From Zea mays (lineage: Eukaryota; Streptophyta; Magnoliopsida; Poales; Poaceae): DNA of 64,000 bases. The notes beneath the pieces were generated by a model. That model saw only the letters and a program-made list of their open reading frames with translations. It had not been told where the DNA came from and did not search any database. Positions 56,447 through 64,000 of this stretch are shown piece after piece (the first letter of the stretch is position 1; every line of letters begins with the position of its first letter). The DNA lies in assembly GCF_902167145.1 (NCBI RefSeq), contig NC_050105.1, positions 137,873,988 through 137,937,987 of the forward strand, read 5' to 3'. Both the position numbers and the translations under genes were made by a program.

Positions 56447-56474
56447 CCGTGGCAACGCACGGGCACATAACTGC
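56420..56474 (+). other. Mutated internal Helitron 3' terminus
   Basis: ACATGTTTTATACTAATTT, then a hairpin CCGT-GGCAACGC-ACGG (56447-56462), then 11 bases to CTGC (56471-56474). The live end at 57553-57607 has the same layout with CTAG. The loop differs at one base (GGCAACGC versus CGCAACGC). Thus this is a former terminus that has lost the required final CTAG. Confidence 0.75.
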
Positions 56475-56504
56475 ATCTCAGTGGATCATGCACATTGTTT
56501 GCAG

Positions 56505-56650
56505 TCGGAGCTCGAGCTGCCCTTCGATCGAACCAAGAACAACCCTGCTGCCCTCACAACATCAAAGTTTGGTATCAGCAAGATGGAGCTTCTCAAGGCA
56601 TGCTTTTGTAGGGAGTGACTGCTGATGAAGAGGAACTCATGGATGAAGGT
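56505..56650 (+). pseudogene. PDR-type ABCG transporter exon fragment
   Basis: After a TTTGCAG acceptor the frame reads SELELPFDRTKNNPAALTTS and KFGISKMELLKACFCRE, a stop (TGA at 56616-56618), then LLMKRNS. This is the linker leading into the second transmembrane domain of full-size PDR/ABCG plasma-membrane transporters, where the family has REWLLMKRNSF, so TGA replaces the Trp codon. It starts only 30 bp after the dead Helitron terminus. The downstream membrane segments are absent. Confidence 0.85.
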
Positions 56651-56861
56651 ATCAGGTACTAGCTGACTTAACAGAATATCCATCAGTATTCTACAATGAT
56701 CAATACAGGTTGTCCAGTTGTTTTTTCATGTTTGTGTTCAGTTGCCTCCAACTTTCTTGCATATGCACAATACTTCTGAATATTTGTGAATAATTGTTGC
56801 CTCAGCCAAACTGTTTATTGTTTATTTACTGAAGCACTCACCAGTTTCTCTTAAATTGCAG

Positions 56862-57425
56862 ATCATTGATCCCTTTCATGTCATGGTCTATTCAAAAGGA
56901 AAATCCACTTCTGAGATTAACAGTTGAGAACTGTGAGTTGTCCAGTATTGGTGTGATTATACTTCTGGACTGCCTCACAAATGCGAAGCAACTCCTTGAT
57001 GTGCTATCTATTGCAGACAATCATCTAGGGAGGTGAGTTGTATGTCTTTTCATGCATTTTGTTCTGTTGTGCTGTATTAAGTCAACATATTAATTGAAAT
57101 GCGATTGCAGTCCTGTGGCAGCTGCATTGGCCAGATTCTTGGGTTCACATGTACGAGCTTTAAATGCTACAGATATCGGCTTGGGAACAGTAGGCTTCCA
57201 AATACTTGAGGAAACATTGCCAACAGAAGTAGCTCTTTCCCACATCAACATCAGGTAGAACCAAGCACTTCCACTCAACATAGATGTCAGTTTTCTCACT
57301 GACATTATTTATATTTTGTAGTAAGAATCGTGGTGGGATCAGAGCAGCATATTTTGTTTCCAGATTAATATGTCGAGCACCAAACCTTGTCTCAGTCAAT
57401 GCAGCAGGGAATCTGTGGACCCTCT
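56862..57425 (+). pseudogene. TONSOKU/BRU1-like leucine-rich repeat fragment, three exons
   Basis: Exon 56862-57032 reads LLRLTVENCELSSIGVIILL then CLTNAKQLLDVLSIADNHLG. Exon 57111-57254 reads SPVAAALARFLGSHVRALNA then DIGLGTVGFQILEETLP. Exon from 57322 reads SKNRGGIRAAYFVSRLICRA then PNLVSVNAAGNL. These are consecutive ribonuclease-inhibitor-type LRRs with intact GT...AG introns and no stops in the two complete exons. The pattern KNRGG.(R/Q)AA.F(V/L)S(R/K)L matches what I recall of the C-terminal LRRs of plant TONSOKU (BRU1/MGO3), a chromatin-replication factor. Another LRR protein cannot be excluded. It is the last captured gene before the live 3' end. Confidence 0.7.
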
Positions 57426-57578
57426 GCAATATGTGTATGATAGGATGTGTCATACGTGTGTTGATATATGTTAACTGAATTGGCAAAACACTTGATATAT
57501 ATTAAAATATGTTGACCCCAATAATCCTATCAAGATTTTCCTTTGGTATTATATATGTTTCATACAAATTTTTTTACT

Positions 57579-57606
57579 CCCGTCGCAACGCACGGGCATT
57601 CACCTA

Positions 57607-57607
<1 letters not shown>
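57579..57607 (+). other. Live Helitron 3' terminus (hairpin plus CTAG)
   Basis: Stem CCCGT/ACGGG, loop CGCAACGC, 11-base spacer ending in CTAG at 57604-57607, followed by host T. Typical of the most abundant maize Helitron family. Confidence 0.92.

Positions 57608-57681
<74 letters not shown>
57608..57681. repeat. TA microsatellite, right half
   Basis: Continues the tract at 48460-48541. The Helitron inserted within it. Confidence 0.95.
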
Positions 57682-57684
<3 letters not shown>

Positions 57685-57783
57685 TATATGTATTTAGAGC
57701 CCTGGGCTCTATTTAGCTAGAGGAAGCCCCAGCCAAATATGAACGCACCTGCATTTCACAGCCGACTGACCTTTCGGTTTCCA

Positions 57784-57790
57784 TATAAAT
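57784..57790 (+). promoter_or_regulatory. TATA box of the Ulp1-type gene
   Basis: CCATATAAATACC, followed about 30 bp later by GC-rich sequence resembling a plant 5' UTR. No ATG occurs between here and the predicted donor at 58158, consistent with a non-coding first exon. Confidence 0.5.
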
Positions 57791-57814
57791 ACCTACGTGA
57801 TTCCGCGATTAGCT

Positions 57815-58157
57815 CCTTTGCTCCCGGCTCAGTTTCCATAACCGCAAAACCCCAACCCCCGCACGACTCCAGGAATCTCCGGCGATTCTTCCATCCCGGC
57901 GACTCCGCTCCCCTTTCCGACGACTCTTCCAACCCCTCGCCGCTCGCTGTCGATCCAGTCGCAAGCGGCATTTGAGCGGCGCGCCCTCGGTTTCCCCAAT
58001 CGTCGCTCCAATATTCTTGCCGCTGCATTCGGCGACCGGCGAAAACCCTACCTTCTCCGGCGACGGTTCTGCTCCTTCGCTCTCCGCCGACCCGACTGCT
58101 TCCACGTTCTCCGCCATCCTCAACATTCGCCGCCGCCAACGGGCACCGCTCCAATCG
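57815..58157 (+). other. Probable 5' untranslated first exon of the Ulp1-type gene
   Basis: C-rich sequence without ATG, ending at CAATCG|GTGTGT. The following region, up to the acceptor ATGCAG at 59466, is AT-rich and intron-like. Open frames on the opposite strand here are by-products of GC content. Confidence 0.45.
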
Positions 58158-59466
58158 GTGTGTTCTTCCCAACCCTAGCTCGCGCGCATTTCATTGGATC
58201 GAGTTTGACCGTCAACAAACTAGTTGTTTTTTGTTCATTTTTGCATTGTGTGGATCACGGCTAGGGTTGACATTAGTTATGCAGTTGATGTATTACATTT
58301 ACGCACATTTACACAGTTGGTTACGCACACTTACACAGTCGGTTACGCTCATGTACACAGTTGGTTATGCACATTAGGTTACATGTTTATGCACATTAGT
58401 TAAATTTTTTCGCATCATATTATGTTCAATTGGTAATTGGGTGGTCATCTAGTTGTTTTTGTGACTGCATACACTTATTTATTCCATTATTGTTATAGTT
58501 AATACATTGTGTGACAGCATGTATTGTTTATTGGATCATATCCAGTTTTTTATTATTTTAAAACAGACATTATTTATTAAACCAGTTCACAGTTAATACA
58601 GTTTGTTTATAGCAATTTTTGTTTTGCTCAAACATATCAGGTTGCAGGCAAATTGTGTTTTATGTTTGCAACTGTATGCAATGGTATGCAACATATTCAG
58701 ATTTTTATGAACGTATAACAGGACAGATCATATATGCTAATGTGTTTCATGTATGCATCTGTATGCAACATATTCAGTTTGTTATGCTGGTATATCAGTT
58801 CAGAATATGTATGCATCTGTGTATAGTAAATGATCAGCCAACTAGTTGTTTTTCATAGAGTATATGTTTTATATAAAATTTCATTTCTGTTTAGTGCATA
58901 CATTTAAGTATTTTCAGATGATTACAGCTATTACATTATTTGGTTACAGCAAGGTCTGTTATTCACTTATTTTTTGAACAGTTCAGTACATGTTTTATTG
59001 AATCATATACAGTTTTGTATTATTACAAAACAGACATTATTTATTACACTAGGTCACAGACAATACAGTTTGGTTATAGCAAGTTATGTTTTGCTCAAAC
59101 ATATTCAGACTTTTTATGTAAATGTGTTTAGTAAATGAGCAGTCAACTAGTTGTTATTCGTAGAGTATATTTTTTATTTAAAATTTCATATCTGTTTAGT
59201 GCATACATTAATGTATTTCAGAGCATTACAGCTAACACATTTATTTGGTCACAGCAAGGGTTGTTTTTATTGAAACATATTCAGTTTTCCTAATAATTGA
59301 AACAGTTCAGTATGTGTATGCAAATGTAAATAGATAACAGTATATTCAGATGTTTTAGGTTTGGTAGTTAAAACAATTAGGTTAATTGATTCAATCATAC
59401 CACACCATAAATACATATGCATATATAACCTTTTATTTTTTACAACATTGTATATTATGTATGCAG
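58158..59466. other. Predicted 5' intron with imperfect internal duplication
   Basis: Blocks near 58535-58935 recur near 58995-59255 (TTTGCTCAAACATAT, GTTTAGTGCATACATT, AACTAGTTGTT). Short repeats TACACAGTTGGTTA(C/T)GC occur at 58310-58375 and again in a later intron near 60800-60845. No gene is seen here. Confidence 0.55.
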
Positions 59467-59482
59467 CTTTTAATTTAAAAAA

Positions 59483-62400
59483 ATGAAGCAAGTCGACCGT
59501 CCTCCAAATAACCCCAAGCGTATAACAATCCAGTCAAGCCAGGAGTGCTTCAGTGTAGACATTCCCTCTGCAGAACATCCTAATCCATGTCCAGAAGTTG
59601 AAAATCCTTCAAATGCTGACAGTCAAAATGTGACCAATGAAACAGTTCAGATTGATTCTGATGAAGATGACTTCATGCCAGCTATGAAGAAGCGCAATGT
59701 TTCTGAAAGCCACACAAGAGTGTTAAGAAAAGTCGTGACAAAGAGGGTTAAACATGAGGAGCTACCCCGACAGGTTAATGTTATGCATACCCAACAAACA
59801 ATTTCATATTTGTAATGTTCTGATTATTTTTTTCATAATAACAAAATTATTTCATGTTGTATATTGTTTAACAGAGGCTTAATGTGAGGTGCAACCCTCA
59901 AGATGTCATTGCAAGCATTAACATTTTGAATGAAAGACAACGTGAGGCTATAAGACGTAAAGGCTTCTCTTCCATTCTTGATATGACAGTAGATGCGCTG
60001 TGCAGTAGATCACACCTCCAATGGTTGATGGACAAGCTAGACCCCAAGGATATGACAATACGTCCTGGTCCAGGAAAGGAACTCAAGATCACAAAGGATA
60101 TTGTTCATCTTATTCTTGGCGTGCCAAATCACGGAGGTGGTAAACCTTTGGGTATTGATGAAGCAGTTGCAGCAAGCAACTTGAGGGCAGAGCTTGGTGT
60201 GGCCAAAGATGAGTTCAATGTGGCATTTCTACAGGATCGATTAAGGAAAGGCCAGGATGATGACCTTTCAATCAGATGTTTCTTCCTCATTCTATTCAAC
60301 CGTTTGCTGTTTCCAACTGCTAGCTGGGGCATCACATATCATGAGGTGCTTCTCACAGAAGAAATGCACCGTTTCCATGAGATCGACTGGTGCCAGTTGA
60401 TTTTTAATGATCTATGTGAAGCTGCCAAGAAGTGGCACAACCGGATCACCACAAATGTCTCCACGACTATATATGGATGCTCCATTGTTGTCCTTGTAAG
60501 TATAGTGTTTTTCCGTATGCACATTTATTTCATTATTGGTTCCTAACTTTTGGTAGTTATGTAACATGTTTTACGATGTTTGTTATGTCTACTTACATTG
60601 CTATTGAACATTGTAATTCTTTTTAATGTAGTTGTACTACTTGGATCACCTGCATACAGCCGCTGCCCCCCATAATAAGAGTGGCACACCTCGCATTAAA
60701 TTTTTTGATAAGAATAGCATAAAAGCTTTGACCAAAGCTGACAAGAGGAAGGTTCGCCATGGGGCTGAATCTTTCGGACACTGTGAAGTAAGTTATTCAT
60801 ATTTTCACAGTTGGTTATGCACAGTTACACAGTTGGTTACTCACAGTCACTACAATTTTATTTCTAGTTCCGAAGCTCGACGGAGACATGCTATGCAGTT
60901 GGACCTAAGATCGATCGCCAATCTGAGGCAAGTTTATGATGTATTATATCCATTGTTTATGATTATTTATTGAACAAATAGAATACGAAGGTGGACATGG
61001 ATTCTTACTATTTTTTGCTCAACAACCAGCCGGAGTGCAGGACCAATATTTTTGATGCACCGCGCCCTGGCCCCATGCCTCGGCCAACTTTTAACATCAA
61101 ACTTCCATCTATCAAAGAGATGATGTCAAGTAAGATCAACGATCTCCCACATCGTCATCGATCTAAATTCACAGATATTCTTGCTGCATATGACTTGGAG
61201 GTTGACAAGTCATGCGTAGCCATAAAAGACAGCATCGACAAAATTATTGTCAAGCAATATGACATAGCAGACAAGTTTATAGAATTGATAGACGAGGTAC
61301 TACGTGCCGAGTCTGAAAATTTGGAAAACGAGACGGATGAGCCACAGCAACCGGGGAATTCGGCTGATTCAGCAGGTATTCCTTATTCAGAACATTTTAT
61401 CTTTTGACATGTGCATACGTTTTTTGTTATAAGTACAGTTAACAGCTTATGTTTTTGTCAAGTATACACAGCAACATTTGATTTATAATTCAAATTTTGA
61501 CATATATTATTTTCAATATAATTGTGTACAAGGACACACAGTTGATGCCACCCAGCCCACACCCGATATGCCATCCCAAGCTTCGCAGCTTGAGACCCAA
61601 CTGGGTGCTACTCAGTTTGAAGAAATTCACGAAAGACAACAGCATATCCGTACAGTCCTTGAGGCCTTTCCCGACGAATCGGATGTGGTTTCAGATCAAC
61701 AGGTAATTTGTCCAACGACAATACTATTTTTACTCATTATACGTACATGTATGCATACTTCTTTTTAGCAGTATGCGAACCACACTTTTTTTGTCAACAG
61801 GATTTCTGTTTTGATGTTCGAAACATAAGTTTGAGGAACACAAATATCACACCTCAAACCACATCAGCTTGCACCTGCTTGCCCAAATTTGACGTGACAC
61901 CGGAAAAAAATGTTTGTTAGCAGTCCATGTCTCATGTTATAATTACATTTTACTATACATACAACACAGTTATACTAATTATATACCTTTGTGTAGAGAG
62001 GTGCAATGGCAACAGAGGAAATGGAACAAAATGACAGTGGGCCAGTTTTTGACCAGACCCCAACTCCTCATGTCAGTATGATAACATACATATTACATAA
62101 TGCTTTTTATGATATTAAACTGATTTTTTTAATGTTCAACCACTTACAACCATGTTGCATTTCAGGTTGATACACTCAAAGGTACTACAAACTCTGGATC
62201 TGATCCACCACTTACAGAGCAAGAGTGTATCCGTTCTCTGTGGGATTTAATTTGTTCCAAGGACATTGACCAAAGCAGGTACATGTAACCCAAATTACGA
62301 ATAACGTATTTATAAGTTGGTTCATTTATGAAATAAGAATCTATACCTTTGTTCATCATACAGGGTAGTTATTGATTACGGTGATTACAGTGCAAACTGT

Positions 62401-63438
62401 ATGGATATTTATGAATCTTTCGCGGAGGGTAAATGTCTTGAGGATGTCTTCATGCAGTGTTTCATAGAGTGTGTTCGTGATGATTCTAAAAACCATCGTC
62501 GAACTCTGACATCTAACAGATTAATACTTGATGTCAACGTTGGGGTAGGTTCTTCTTCACAGTTATTGTAACTATACACATAATATACTTACACACTCTT
62601 TTTTTTATAGGCTCTGTTAAATTTTGAAGAACAGGAACGTCACAGCAAGAATCCTCAGCCGTTTGATCAAAATGTCCTACAGAATTGCTTGTACAACACA
62701 TTGCCTTCTTTGGTGAATCTGGATAAATGCAAGTCGGTAAGTCCCATTAACATTTTGTTCACAGTTTCATCAGCTCATTAACTGTACATTTATATTATCA
62801 TGACTTTACAACAGCAACATGTAACCTATATTTACTTTTCTCATCAACAGATAATGGTACCTATGCTTAGCAGGGGTCATTGGACACTGTATGTGATCAA
62901 TCTACACCACCGGGTTATACACATTTTAGATTCGAATCCCTATGGTATACAACTTGGTGGCACCGAATGGAAGGACTATCATTATGATCCAATTTATTTA
63001 GGTGGTAGGAAATTCCCATGGGCTAGGGTGATAATGAGTAGGCTGAGCAAAGCGTTACAACACGTTTGCCCCAACGCAGAATTTCCTAAGTTTGGTAATT
63101 TTCCATTGGATATGCCATCTAACTGCCCAACAATGAGGACAGGGTCAAATGACTGTGGATTTTTTGTGATGAGTTACATGAAATCTTATGATCACAATGC
63201 AGGTGTCATATCTTATTTCAATCAACCAGTAAGTGTTTGTGCTAACTGTTTCTATAATCCGGTTGTCATCAGTTGTTCATGTTAGCTATTTACGTATCTA
63301 ATGCAAGCTATGCTTTTATTGCAGGACAATTCCCGAGACCTACGTGCTCATGCCCTTCATCAACTCACATTCCATCGCATCAACAAGGCGTTGCCACTTC
63401 CATTAGATATCCAGAGATTTATGTTTGCGCGCAATTAG
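59483..63438 (+). CDS. Ulp1-type (C48) cysteine peptidase family protein, 929 aa, 13 coding exons, apparently intact
   Basis: Coding exons: 59483-59773, 59875-60495, 60632-60787, 60868-60927, 60982-61375, 61533-61702, 61801-61911, 61997-62071, 62166-62278, 62364-62544, 62611-62736, 62851-63228, 63325-63438. They sum to 2790 bases in one frame with no stop. All introns are GT-AG except 60928-60981 (GC-AG). The N-terminus is acidic and basic (IDSDEDD, VTKRVKHEE). Residues about 98-330 hold a domain (ILNERQREAIRRKGFSSILD, DIVHLILGVPNHGGG) that I recall from transposon-associated plant Ulp1 proteins. The C-terminal peptidase domain has His in SRGHWTLYVI, Asp in HILDSNPYG and Cys in GSNDCGFFVM. 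The usual oxyanion-hole Gln six residues before Cys is Arg. Its likely substrate would be SUMO-like. It may belong to a DNA transposon whose other end lies beyond the window. Confidence 0.85.
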
Positions 63439-64000
63439 TGAACTATGTCAGATCTAAGCAATGGTGTGGGCAATGTACCGTACTGTGGTATTTTGGCCAT
63501 TTTGTTCAGTTAACAATTGTAGGAAGCTTCCTTATATGTGCTGTTTTCAGAACAAATGTCATGCTACTTTGTGTTAGGGGTGTTACCCAGGTTCTTTCTG
63601 TGAACTTTAGTTGGCTGGATACTTATGGTTATGTCGCGAATATGTGATCATCAGATGTTTTCACTTCTGTGTGCTTTAAATATGATCTGTTTTAATGTTC
63701 TGAAGATGTTATATGTATACCTCATTCCTTAATATTACCATCTGTTTATATGCGAGTATCATCCAGGCCATATACGATGTTTCCTACTTCAAATTATGCA
63801 ACATTAGTAAGCAATATACGCTCTATTTATCAGATTTCAACAACTTTATATCTTAGATTATTCGTATCAGATTCAACAGACTACTCTCGCGCCTGACTCA
63901 CTGCTTTCGTTATCAACAGTACTGGTATATAGATTACAAATTATACGATCATCCCACAAGTTATATACGATGTTTTGTAGTTCCAGTTACGCAACATTAT
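63439..64000. other. 3' flank of the Ulp1-type gene, with a repeated motif
   Basis: AT-rich. TATACGATGTTT followed by TTATGCAACATTA or TTACGCAACATTA occurs at about 63771-63806 and 63964-63999, resembling subterminal repeats. No ORF with a recognisable product. Confidence 0.5.

Larger units (their letters stand above)
48542..57607 (+). mobile_element. Non-autonomous Helitron (9066 bp) carrying fragments of at least six genes
   Basis: The 5' end is TCTACTACTCC at 48542. The 3' end is CTAG at 57604-57607, preceded by hairpin CCCGT-CGCAACGC-ACGGG (57579-57596) and an 11-base gap. The host junction is A|T, with TA repeats on both sides, so excising 48542-57607 rejoins one (TA)n tract. This is the canonical Helitron site preference. 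No Rep/helicase is present. Captured fragments in order: GC-rich unidentified exons, MCC-alpha, nodulin-like MFS, RWA, asparaginyl-tRNA synthetase (antisense), PDR ABCG, TONSOKU-like LRR. Most exons keep splice sites. A second, mutated 3' terminus lies at 56447-56474. Confidence 0.88.

Overview
The window looks like maize (Zea mays) or a very close relative. Nearly everything left of 45.1 kb is nested LTR retrotransposon of types that dominate maize intergenic DNA: GC-rich Tat-lineage Gypsy elements resembling Huck, and an Opie/Ji-type Copia element of the SIRE/Maximus lineage. The right side carries maize-type Helitron ends and shuffled gene fragments. Family names come from recalled protein and LTR character, not from a database search.

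Layout. (1) 1-8019: Gypsy A on the minus strand, cut by the window start, with open gag-protease and pol frames and one LTR. (2) 8020-8673: a short segment with one TOM1-like exon. (3) 8674-45141: one Copia element, flanked by AACCA target duplications and split into three pieces by two Gypsy insertions. Gypsy B (13526-27395, minus, duplication GGTAG) lies in its integrase end. Gypsy C (28447-42114, plus, duplication CGATC) lies in its reverse transcriptase. Without B and C the Copia element is about 8.9 kb. B and C face away from each other across 1.05 kb, so they form inverted-repeat arms of almost 14 kb. (4) 45147-47340: more gene fragments (possibly GT14, and a TGA-type bZIP/DOG1 exon), ending at a Helitron 3' terminus. 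(5) 47571-48459: a small element with identical palindromes near both ends, lying between TA microsatellites. (6) 48542-57607: a 9.07 kb non-autonomous Helitron inserted in a (TA)n tract. It carries fragments of at least six unrelated genes: MCC-alpha, a nodulin-like MFS protein, RWA, antisense asparaginyl-tRNA synthetase, a PDR-type ABCG transporter and a TONSOKU-like LRR protein. (7) 57682-64000: an apparently intact 13-coding-exon gene for a 929-residue Ulp1-type (C48) cysteine peptidase, probably transposon-associated.

How the parts work together. The retroelements are young. By eye the LTR pairs differ by roughly 0.5% (B) and about 1% (C and Copia), which agrees with the nesting order. 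Coding lesions are few: none seen in A, two nonsense changes in B, two nonsense changes and a frameshift in C, and two frameshifts in Copia. The most interesting part is the Helitron. It contains a second, mutated copy of its own 3' terminator (CTGC where the live end has CTAG), and the last two captured genes lie just beyond that dead end, as expected if the element grew by terminator bypass. Apart from the Ulp1 gene, no ordinary host gene appears intact.
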